A DNA stretch of 47,957 nucleotides from JASLBX01 sp036374175. Its GTDB lineage: Bacteria > Actinomycetota > Actinomycetes > Jiangellales > Jiangellaceae. The stretch is from positions 1 through 47,957 of the forward strand of contig DASUUH010000147.1 in assembly GCA_036374175.1 (NCBI GenBank). The letters run 5' to 3'. The notes beneath the pieces were generated by a model, which made no database searches, was not told the origin of the DNA, and worked only from the letters and a program-made list of their open reading frames with translations. How positions within the stretch are numbered: position 1 is the stretch's first letter; every line of letters begins with the position of its first letter. Positions 41,146 through 47,957 of this stretch are shown here, piece after piece. A program made the translations under genes and the position numbers.

Positions 41146-41192
41146 ATCTCGCGACAATCCACAGCGTCCCACGCTGTGGATTGTCGCGAGAT
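41146..41192. terminator. Perfect 22-bp hairpin with a 3-nt loop
   Basis: The arms 41146-41167 and 41171-41192 are exact complements (core CGCGACAATCCACAGCGT), with CCC as the loop. It starts 9 nt after the LVIVD stop and ends 15 nt before the next ATG. Its ATCT-N4-CAATCCA part is shared with the helD hairpin at 21253. Confidence 0.8.
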
Positions 41193-41207
41193 CCGTAGGG
41201 TGGCCCC

Positions 41208-42665
41208 ATGCCTGCTGAGTCCGGAGTCGTGTTCCCGCCGACGGCCGACGGCGCGCGCAGCACCTCCGCGCTGGGCCGAGCGGTCGTCGCGGATGCGCTG
41301 CGTGCGGTCGACCCGGTCGGCGCACGATCTGCACAACAGGAGACCGACTGGCGGCGGGGCTATCTCGTGCACTTTCGCCGGCTCGTCGAAGCGGGGCTGA
41401 GCTCGGCCGCGGCCGCGGGGCGGATCGCCGCGGACGGCCTGGCATCGCTGCACGAGCGGATGCGCTTCGCGAGTGCCGACCACGAGACGACCATGCGCGA
41501 CGCTCTGGACCACGTGCCTAGCTCGGAACCACTAGGCACGGTGGTGGTCGAAGGGGACGGCGAACCCGAGCGTGAGCTGGTGCTGCCGTACCGCGGGCAG
41601 CGGCTGCGCGGCGACGAGATCACCCGGCAGCTCACCGCGTGGGTCGAGGCCGGTGTGATCGAGCCATCGTGCGCCGAGGCGGTCAGTGCGGTTCAGCAGA
41701 AGCCGGACTGGCTGGACCTGTCGGACGTCACCGTCGTCGCGTTCGGGGCGGGAGCCGAGATGGGGCCGGTGCAGTCAGTACTGCGGTGGGGCGGCGACGT
41801 GGTCGCGATCGACCTGGCCCGCCCGGCCATCTGGAACCGGCTGACCGAGACGGCGCGGCGCTACGCCGGGCGGCTTCACCTACCGGCGCGCCCCGGTACG
41901 GCGCCGCTGGCCGAGCGGGCCGGGGTGAACCTCGTGCACGAGCTCCCTGCCGTGCGGCACTGGCTGAACGGCATCGACGGCCGGCTGGTGCTGGGCAACT
42001 ACGTGTACGCGGACGGCGCGCTGCACGTGCGGGTGGCGATGGCCGTGGACGTGCTCACCGAACGGCTGCTGACCGAGCGGCCGGACGCCGCGGTGTCCTG
42101 CCTTGCCACTCCCACGGAGGTGTACGCCGTGCCGGCCGCGGCGGTCGAGCAGTCCGTCGAGGCTTACGAGCGGCGGACCAAGCTGAAGCTGATCCGCCGG
42201 CCGCTGAAGGTGCTGTCCGGGGGGCGGCTACTCCAGCGGAACTACCTGCCGGGGGCGGATCCCGGCATCTGCGACAGCCTGGTCACCCAGCAAGGGCCCA
42301 ACTACGCGCTGGCCAAACGGCTCCAGCGGTGGCGGGCGACAACAGCCCGAGCCGAGGGCCGGACGGTGAACCTGACCGTCGCACCGCCGACCCGCACTCG
42401 GTCGGTGATGAAGAACCGTGCGCTGGCGGCCGCCTACGCCGGCGCGCACCTGTTCGGAGTCGAGGTGTTCGAGCCGGGCACGGCCAATACGTTGATGGCC
42501 GCGTTGCTGGTGCACGACCTGCGCCGGCCCGCACCGCCGCGCGCGCACCCGTGGCTGGACGAAGCGGCGAACGCGGCCCACGGCGGGATCTGGCGGGTTG
42601 CCTACGCGCCACGCAGCGCGCTCGGCCTGGCCGCGCTGGTGGGCCTGGGCGGCGCGCGCGGCTAG
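41208..42665 (+). CDS. Uncharacterised protein with Rossmann-like core
   Basis: 485 residues, ATG with AGGGTGG upstream. A helical N-terminal third (LVEAGLSSAAAAGRIAADGL) precedes a Rossmann-like nucleotide site: VTVVAFGAGAEMGPVQSVLRW then DVVAIDLARPAIWNRLTETA (about residues 165-210). Further conserved-looking pieces are GNYVYADGALHVRVAMAVD, AVSCLATPTEVYAVPAAAV, RNYLPGADPGICDSLVTQQGP and LFGVEVFEPGTANTLMAAL. I recall related uncharacterised proteins in plants and bacteria; I do not know an activity. It converges on the ABC operon, with overlapping stop codons. Confidence 0.8.
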   Translation: MPAESGVVFPPTADGARSTSALGRAVVADALRAVDPVGARSAQQETDWRRGYLVHFRRLVEAGLSSAAAAGRIAADGLASLHERMRFASADHETTMRDALDHVPSSEPLGTVVVEGDGEPERELVLPYRGQRLRGDEITRQLTAWVEAGVIEPSCAEAVSAVQQKPDWLDLSDVTVVAFGAGAEMGPVQSVLRWGGDVVAIDLARPAIWNRLTETARRYAGRLHLPARPGTAPLAERAGVNLVHELPAVRHWLNGIDGRLVLGNYVYADGALHVRVAMAVDVLTERLLTERPDAAVSCLATPTEVYAVPAAAVEQSVEAYERRTKLKLIRRPLKVLSGGRLLQRNYLPGADPGICDSLVTQQGPNYALAKRLQRWRATTARAEGRTVNLTVAPPTRTRSVMKNRALAAAYAGAHLFGVEVFEPGTANTLMAALLVHDLRRPAPPRAHPWLDEAANAAHGGIWRVAYAPRSALGLAALVGLGGARG

Positions 42666-45115
42666 ATCTTCGGCAGCTTGAACCCGGACTTGTCGACCAC
42701 GTGGTCGCGGGCTTCCAAGGCCATCCGCATCACTGCGTCCCAGTCCACGTGCAGCAGCCGGCCGCCGCGCTTGAGTACCCGGCCGGCCACCAGCACGGTG
42801 TCGACGTTGCTGGTGTCCATCCTGGTCACTACCGCCGTCACGGGGTCGTTCAGCGGGGTGACGTTCAGCCGGTCGGTGCGCAGCATGATGATGTCGGCCT
42901 GTTTGCCGGGCGTGAGTGTGCCAACCTTATGATCCAGGCCGTTGGCCCGCGCACCTTCGACGGTGGCGTACTCGAGCACTTCGCGCGGCGACGCCGGCGC
43001 CTTGCCGTCCGCCGCGGCAAGCGCGCGTTGCAGGGCCAGCACGGAGCGCATCTGGTTGAACATGTCGGCGGGCACATTCGTCTCGACGTCCACGCTGAGG
43101 CTCGGGCGCACGCCGCGGTCGAGGAACTTCTGGATCGGCGGCATGCCGTGGCCCATCATCATCTCGACCGGGGTGGCCAAGGAGACTGTGCCGCCGGAAT
43201 CCACGATCATCTGGATCTCGGTGTCGTTGAGCGTGGTGCAGTGGATGTACGTGGTGTCCGGTCCGAGCAGCCCGGCCCGGCCCATCTCCTGCACCTTGCC
43301 GTCCTGGCCGTAGGTGCCGACGCCGACGTGGGTGGTGATCCGCGCGTCGGCCTCCCTGGCCAGTTTCCAGTGGTCGCGGGAGATCTCGAAGTCGGTGAAC
43401 TCCGGCCCGGGTGCGGCCAGCGCCAGGGTGAGCAGCTGGTCCTTTGTCGAGAAGTGTTCGGTAGCGGCGCGGACGAACCAGCTGGGCTGGCGCTCCTCCC
43501 ACTTGCCCCACCACGGGAACCCATAGGCGAACACCGCCCGCAGGCCCGAGTCGCGCAACGCCTGGATCACCGCATCCGTGTGCGCCGGCGAGCCTTGAAT
43601 GTGCGACCAGTCCAGCAGCGTGGTGACACCCGCGTCGATCGCGCCCAGGGCGGACACCAGGTTGCCCGCGTACGCGTCCTCGGGGCGGAACGCCGGCGCC
43701 AGCTTGTGCAGCACGAACGAGATGTAACTCGTGCGTCCCTCCAGGGGGACGTCCGTGCCGATGTTGCGCAGCACCCCCTCCCAGATGTGCCGGTGGGTGT
43801 CGACGAATCCGGGCATGACGATCATTCCGCTGGCATCGATCACCTCGGCATTGGCGGCGTCGAGGCCGGGGCCGACGGCCACAATCCGCTCGCCTTCGAT
43901 CAGCACGTCGCCGGAGCTGAAGTCGCCGACGTCCCGATCCAGGCTCAGCACGATCCCGCCCTTGATCAGCATGCGTTCGCTGGGGACGACGGTGGCCGCC
44001 GTGCCCGCGGGATAGAGCTCGGGCAGGCTCGGCGGCTTCGGCGGACGGCTGCCGACCACCAGCCGGCGGGCCCGCCGATAGTTGCGCTTGACGAGCTCCT
44101 TGATGTCGCCAATCTGGAACAGGATGATCCCGATCAGCACCAGAATGCCGATGATCATCAGGCCGTAGTCCGTGCTGAGGCCCAGGAACGGCAGCACCGT
44201 GATGATCACCGCAAGCAGCACGGACGCGACCGTCGCGCCGACGAACGTCGCCCGTCCGCCGGTGAGCGCGGCCCCGCCCAGCACCGCGGCGGTGATGCTG
44301 TTGAGCGTGTAGCTGCTGCCGATCTGGGCGTTGCCGACACCGGACCGCGACATCACGAAGAACGCCGCCGCCGCTGCGAGCACGGCCGAGAGCACCAAGG
44401 CCCGCGCGCGCAGCCAGCCGGTGCGGGCACCGACCCGTTTCGCGGAGCGGTCGTCGAACCCGACCGAGCGTAGGGCCAGCCCCGACCCGCTGCCGTGCAG
44501 CCAGACGTCGAGCAACCCGGCGCCGACCAGAACCAGGATGAAGGCCATCGGCACCGGCCCGATGCCGGTGCGCAGCAGGGAAGTGAACTCCGGATCGATG
44601 GTGCCGCCGGGTGTCGGGCGCATGGTGAGCGATATGCCGTCGAGGATGCTGAGCGTGGCCAGCGTGGCGATGATGGACGGGATCTTGATTCCGCGGACCA
44701 GCCCGGCGTTGACCGCGCCCAGCGCGAGCCCGCACAGGAGGATAGCGGCGACCCCGAGCAGGGTCCGGGTGAAACCCGAGCCGGGCACGATCAGGAAGGA
44801 CGCGACCACCACCCCGAGCGTGACCATGGCCCCGACGGAGAGGTCCAGATAGCCCACCAGCAGGGCATGAGTCTGGGCGATAGCTACCACGGCGAGCGGG
44901 ACGGCGAGCAGCAGGATGTTGGCGATGTTGCTGGTGCTGATGAAGCCGGGAAACCGCACCGAGGCGTACCAGAGGACGGCACAGATCAACAGCAGTTGCA
45001 GCGCCACCGGCATCCAGAGCCGGAACCTGACGATCTTGCGCCACCGGTTCTTGTCTCGGGCCTCGCGGACGAGTTTGCGGACCAGCCGGCGCGCCGTGTC
45101 GATCCGTCCGCTCAT
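42662..45115 (-). CDS. Fused ABC sugar-type permease and amidohydrolase
   Basis: One uninterrupted 817-residue frame with two complete enzymes. Residues 1-350 are a ribose/RbsC-type permease (about nine hydrophobic segments, with LLVGYLDLSVGAMVTLG, GLVRGIKIPSIIATLATLSI and NSITAAVLGGAALTGGRAT). A Pro-rich linker (355-378) leads to an ATZ/TRZ-type amidohydrolase (380-817): metal ligands H441 and H443 (DTHRHIW), H596 (ITTHVGVG), H625 (YIHCTTL) and D676 (SLSVDVET), plus GTLTPGKQADIIML. The ATPase gene overlaps its start as ATGA. A permease that delivers its substrate directly to a deaminase or hydrolase is the inference. No start or stop is visible at the junction (about 43978-44065). Confidence 0.88.
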   Translation of the reverse strand: MSGRIDTARRLVRKLVREARDKNRWRKIVRFRLWMPVALQLLLICAVLWYASVRFPGFISTSNIANILLLAVPLAVVAIAQTHALLVGYLDLSVGAMVTLGVVVASFLIVPGSGFTRTLLGVAAILLCGLALGAVNAGLVRGIKIPSIIATLATLSILDGISLTMRPTPGGTIDPEFTSLLRTGIGPVPMAFILVLVGAGLLDVWLHGSGSGLALRSVGFDDRSAKRVGARTGWLRARALVLSAVLAAAAAFFVMSRSGVGNAQIGSSYTLNSITAAVLGGAALTGGRATFVGATVASVLLAVIITVLPFLGLSTDYGLMIIGILVLIGIILFQIGDIKELVKRNYRRARRLVVGSRPPKPPSLPELYPAGTAATVVPSERMLIKGGIVLSLDRDVGDFSSGDVLIEGERIVAVGPGLDAANAEVIDASGMIVMPGFVDTHRHIWEGVLRNIGTDVPLEGRTSYISFVLHKLAPAFRPEDAYAGNLVSALGAIDAGVTTLLDWSHIQGSPAHTDAVIQALRDSGLRAVFAYGFPWWGKWEERQPSWFVRAATEHFSTKDQLLTLALAAPGPEFTDFEISRDHWKLAREADARITTHVGVGTYGQDGKVQEMGRAGLLGPDTTYIHCTTLNDTEIQMIVDSGGTVSLATPVEMMMGHGMPPIQKFLDRGVRPSLSVDVETNVPADMFNQMRSVLALQRALAAADGKAPASPREVLEYATVEGARANGLDHKVGTLTPGKQADIIMLRTDRLNVTPLNDPVTAVVTRMDTSNVDTVLVAGRVLKRGGRLLHVDWDAVMRMALEARDHVVDKSGFKLPKI

Positions 45116-46677
45116 GATGCTTGCGCCGAGGTCGGGGCCTTGGGCATGGCTGCACCGAGTGGTGACCGCCGGGCCTTGGACATTCCCGGTCCGCGGACGA
45201 TGGCCTCGACGATCCGGCGTTCGTCGAGTTCGTCTCCGGGGATCTCTTCGGTGATCGTGCCGCGGGACATCACGAGCACCCGGTCGCAGAGGCCGGACAA
45301 CTCCAGCGGGTCGCTCGACTTGACCATGAGTGCGGCTCCGGCGTCGGTGCGAGCCCGCAGTGCCCGGTAGATGTCGAAGCGGGACCCGACGTCGACGCCC
45401 TGGGTGGGTTCGTACGCCAGGATGACGGCGGGTTCGCGGAGGAACGTGCGGGCCACCGAAACTTTCTGCTGGTTGCCGCCGGACAGGAACCCGACCGGCT
45501 GTTCCAGCGACGGCGTGCGGATCTCCAGCTCGTCGACCAGCTCGCTCACGCGGCGCCGTTCGCCCCGCCTGCGCAACAGGCCGAGGAGGCTGAACGCGCG
45601 CAGCGACTGGATGGTCGAGTTGACCCGCACACCCAGCACCGGCATCAGCGCCTCCTGCTTGCGGTCGCCGGGCAGCAGCATGATGCCGGCCCGCAACGCT
45701 TCGTGAACCGAGACGAGGGTCAGCTCCTTGCCCGCACAGACAACACGCCCCGCCCGAGGCGGCGTCCGCCCGGCGAGGCAGTCGAACAACTGCGGCTGTC
45801 CGTTGCCTTCCGCGCCGGCGATCCCGACCACCTCCCCGCGTTCGAGCGTGAAGCTGACCGGGCCGAACGACTGCCCTTGCAGGCCGTCGACTACGAGCAC
45901 CTCCTCGCGTTCTGCCGCGCGGTCGGCTGCGGCGGGAAAGGCAGCCTCGAACGGGCGTCCCACGATCAGCTCGACCAGCGCTGCCTCCGTGGTCGAGCTT
46001 GCGTCGACGGTGCCGCGGTTGCGGCCGTCGCGCAGGACGGTAATCCGGTCGGCGATCTCGAGGATTTCGGGCAGCCGGTGGCTGACGTAGACCACTCCGA
46101 CGCCGCGTCGCTTGCAGGCCAGCACGGCCCGGTGCAGCGCGTCCACCTCGTCGGGCCCCAGCGCCGTGGTCGGCTCGTCCAACAGGAGGACTCGGGGGTT
46201 GGCGACCAGCGCCTTGGCGACCTCGAACAGCTGGCGCTGCGCGAGGGTTAAGGCACCGGCGGGGGCGTCCGGGAAGAGTTCGAGGTCGAGGTCGAGCTCG
46301 CCCAGCACCCGCCGGGCCCAGCGTTTGCGCTGCCAGAACGCAGGACGCTGGTCGGGCGGTGCCGCCAGGTAGAGATTGTTCTTGACCGGCTGGGCCAGGA
46401 TCAGCGAGGTGTCCTGATACGCCATGGCCAGGCCCAGCTTGCGGGCCAAGGCGGGGGAGTCGGTCCGCAGCGGTTTGCCGCCGATGCGGACCGTTCCAGC
46501 ATCGGGATCGACGAACCCGCTGGCGATCCCGAGGAGGGTCGACTTTCCAGAGCCGTTCTCACCCACGAGGGCATGAACCTCGCCGGCGCGACAGTCGAAG
46601 CTCACATCACTGAGCGCCCGGACCGCCCCGAACTGGCGGGAAATACCCGTCAGTTCGAGGACGACATCACCGGTCAT
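45112..46677 (-). CDS. Ribose-type ABC importer ATP-binding protein (double NBD)
   Basis: 521 residues with two ABC cassettes, as in RbsA/XylG. The first has Walker A GENGSGKST (39-47), the signature-like LTLAQRQLFEVAKAL and Walker B VLLLDEPTTAL. The second has the usual degenerate P-loop (AGAEGNGQPQL, no Lys), signature FLSGGNQQKV and AVILAYEPTQGVD, where the usual DEPT Asp is replaced by Tyr. That pattern of one active and one weakened site is normal for carbohydrate/nucleoside importers. The stop overlaps the permease-amidohydrolase start. The binding-protein gene precedes it by 40 bp. Confidence 0.93.
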   Translation of the reverse strand: MTGDVVLELTGISRQFGAVRALSDVSFDCRAGEVHALVGENGSGKSTLLGIASGFVDPDAGTVRIGGKPLRTDSPALARKLGLAMAYQDTSLILAQPVKNNLYLAAPPDQRPAFWQRKRWARRVLGELDLDLELFPDAPAGALTLAQRQLFEVAKALVANPRVLLLDEPTTALGPDEVDALHRAVLACKRRGVGVVYVSHRLPEILEIADRITVLRDGRNRGTVDASSTTEAALVELIVGRPFEAAFPAAADRAAEREEVLVVDGLQGQSFGPVSFTLERGEVVGIAGAEGNGQPQLFDCLAGRTPPRAGRVVCAGKELTLVSVHEALRAGIMLLPGDRKQEALMPVLGVRVNSTIQSLRAFSLLGLLRRRGERRRVSELVDELEIRTPSLEQPVGFLSGGNQQKVSVARTFLREPAVILAYEPTQGVDVGSRFDIYRALRARTDAGAALMVKSSDPLELSGLCDRVLVMSRGTITEEIPGDELDERRIVEAIVRGPGMSKARRSPLGAAMPKAPTSAQAS

Positions 46678-46717
46678 CGACCCTCCTTCGGGATCACCGT
46701 GTTGGTGATCGTGTTGA

Positions 46718-47957
46718 TCAGTCGGAGTACATCTGGGCGAGCACCTCGTCCGGCACCAAGGAGGTGTTGGACACGGTTTGTGTCACCCGGTCGGGGTTGC
46801 AGTCGTCCTCGGTGACCTCGCGCATGACGTGGGGCACGACGATCTCCGCGGGGATGTCGGCGCCGTTGAGATTCATCATCTGCGCGGTCACGGCCACCCG
46901 GGACTGGAAGTTGCCGCCTGCGGAGAAGAAGATCTTGTAGTTCGGGTTGTCCCGCTCGGCCCAGTCGCAGAACAGCGTCTGCTCGTCGGTCCGGACGGTG
47001 ATCACCATCTCGTCCAGCGGCACGCCGAGTTGCTCGTACGCGTCGAGTGCGGTGTAGAGCCCGTCGGCGTACTCGTAGCTGTAGCCCTTGATGTCCGGGT
47101 TGGTCGACAGCCAGCCGGTGACGGTCTGCAGCGCGATGTCGTTGACCCAGTAGGTGTCGGCCGGCTCACTGACCAGCTCGATCTCGTCGTTCAACGCGGG
47201 GATCTCGCACTGCTGCCAGCCTTCGGACAGCGCATTGCCAGGCGTGCCGCCGAGGATGCCGATGGTGCCGGAGCCGACCTCGGTGTTGATGATCTCGGCG
47301 AAGCTCTCGCCGAGCGCACACAGGTCCTCCCCGACGATCGTCAGGTAGTCCTCGCCAGGCACGAGCGCGCCGTCCTGACCGGGGAGCCCGACCCAACCCG
47401 CCGAGTACGGCGCGTAGGGGATGCCCGCGGACTCGGCCTCGCGGATCGCGTCGGCGAGCGCCACGCCCCAGTCGGGGTAACCGATGATGAAGGTGACGCC
47501 CCGCTCGATCATGTATCTGATGTCGCCGGCGGGCACAGCCGGGTCCTCGGACCACTGGGCGTCCCGGAATACCATGGTGCCGATCTCGGGATAGGTGAGC
47601 GCCTGGAGGATCGCCTCCATGCGGGTCACCTGCCGCCACACGTTGAGGCCGCCACCGTCGGCATAGCCCATGATCACCTCGCCACCGGTGCCGGTGTCGC
47701 ACTCGACGGCGTTGAAGCACTCCATGGCCTTTTGGATGGTCGCGTCGTCAAGGTTCGGCTCAACACGGGCGATGGCGGCCGCCACGATGTCAGGTAGGTC
47801 GGTCACCGGGCCGAGGGCCTTCTCGACGAGGGCCGGGTCGGCGTCGGTGCTCTCGCCGTATGCCTCGACACCCTCGTCCGGCGCGGGGGTCTCGGCGTCC
47901 CCCGTTTCGGGCTCCGCAACCGAATCGGGGGTCTCGGGTTGATCCGCGACCTCGCCG
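46718..47957 (-). CDS. ABC importer substrate-binding protein (3' part; start beyond window)
   Basis: At least 412 residues, running off the right edge. The frame stays open beyond the GTG at 47806: it continues upstream through an acidic, Pro/Glu/Asp-rich linker (ADQPETPDSVAEPETGDAE, then TPAPDEGVEAYGEST), typical of the spacer behind a lipoprotein signal in Gram-positive binding proteins. The domain itself is periplasmic-binding-type I (RbsB-like): GYADGGGLNVWRQ, MIERGVTFIIGYPD, GTIGILGGTPGNA, YEYADGLYTALDAYEQLGVPLDE, TVRTDEQTLFCDW. With the double ATPase and the fused permease it completes an importer. The permease-linked amidohydrolase hints at a cyclic amide, purine or pyrimidine as ligand, unproven. 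Confidence 0.9.
   Translation of the reverse strand, partial: GEVADQPETPDSVAEPETGDAETPAPDEGVEAYGESTDADPALVEKALGPVTDLPDIVAAAIARVEPNLDDATIQKAMECFNAVECDTGTGGEVIMGYADGGGLNVWRQVTRMEAILQALTYPEIGTMVFRDAQWSEDPAVPAGDIRYMIERGVTFIIGYPDWGVALADAIREAESAGIPYAPYSAGWVGLPGQDGALVPGEDYLTIVGEDLCALGESFAEIINTEVGSGTIGILGGTPGNALSEGWQQCEIPALNDEIELVSEPADTYWVNDIALQTVTGWLSTNPDIKGYSYEYADGLYTALDAYEQLGVPLDEMVITVRTDEQTLFCDWAERDNPNYKIFFSAGGNFQSRVAVTAQMMNLNGADIPAEIVVPHVMREVTEDDCNPDRVTQTVSNTSLVPDEVLAQMYSD

Noticed and set aside
41639..44473. Very long open frame on the plus strand (over 900 codons)
   Set aside because: It runs antisense to the fused permease and out of frame in the Rossmann-like gene; its composition is Arg/Gly/His-rich, typical of a chance frame in GC-rich DNA.
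1..47957. CRISPR arrays, insertion sequences, prophage genes and rRNA
   Set aside because: No regularly spaced short repeats, transposase motifs, phage structural genes or rRNA-like sequence were seen on either strand.

Overview
The window is about 48 kb of high-GC actinobacterial chromosome. Evidence is strong G/C bias at third codon positions, many GTG starts, probable leaderless promoters, and actinomycete families (LAL regulator, HelD, DUF1707, DivIVA-type mini-protein, stand-alone LigD polymerase, SirA-type sulfite reductase). The genus cannot be fixed from this. There is no rRNA, phage, transposase, CRISPR array or convincing tRNA.

Layout. 1-2.2 kb: the start of a MacB/LolD-type ABC ATPase after a LuxR-type response regulator and histidine kinase (all minus), with a perfect operator-like palindrome before the ABC gene. 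2.3-3.8 kb: a DoxX membrane protein and a LigD-type polymerase. 4.06-7.13 kb: a two-gene, lower-GC operon of a trypsin-fold serine protease and a KAP-family P-loop NTPase, the best candidate for an uncharacterised conflict or defence module. 7.3-10.4 kb: an OmpR-type regulator, HAMP kinase and TAXI solute-binding lipoprotein in one operon. 10.4-18.7 kb: a conserved small protein, a P-loop ATPase/acetyltransferase/HTH fusion, a SnoaL-like protein, a LAL regulator, a small monooxygenase-like protein, a flavoprotein monooxygenase and a decapitated alpha/beta-hydrolase.

18.7-24.5 kb: a conserved hypothetical, an ATP-dependent DNA ligase, a RibD-C-like reductase, HelD and PPK2. 24.5-28.5 kb: an assimilatory sulfate reduction operon on the minus strand (sulfite reductase, small Cys-pair protein, CysH, CysG/CobA-type siroheme enzyme), preceded by a previously unlisted 28-residue leader peptide with the actinobacterial HVD...CR signature. 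28.6-32.5 kb: a lipoprotein, a tiny Cys-rich protein translationally coupled to an AidB-like acyl-CoA dehydrogenase, a GTPase of the RsgA family with an upstream overlapping ORF, and a DivIVA-motif mini-protein. 32.6-35.9 kb: a Baeyer-Villiger-type monooxygenase coupled to an alpha/beta-hydrolase, and a double GNAT protein. 36-41.1 kb: Nudix, serpin, a small repeat cluster, a Gfo/Idh/MocA oxidoreductase, a DUF1707 protein and a secreted LVIVD-repeat protein. 41.2-48 kb: an uncharacterised Rossmann-like protein, then a ribose-type ABC importer operon (minus) in which the permease is fused in frame to a complete amidohydrolase.

Several intergenic spaces hold long, near-perfect hairpins. Two pairs are related in sequence over tens of kilobases, so they look like dispersed palindromic elements as well as terminators. 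All calls come from reading the sequence and knowledge of families; no database search was run.
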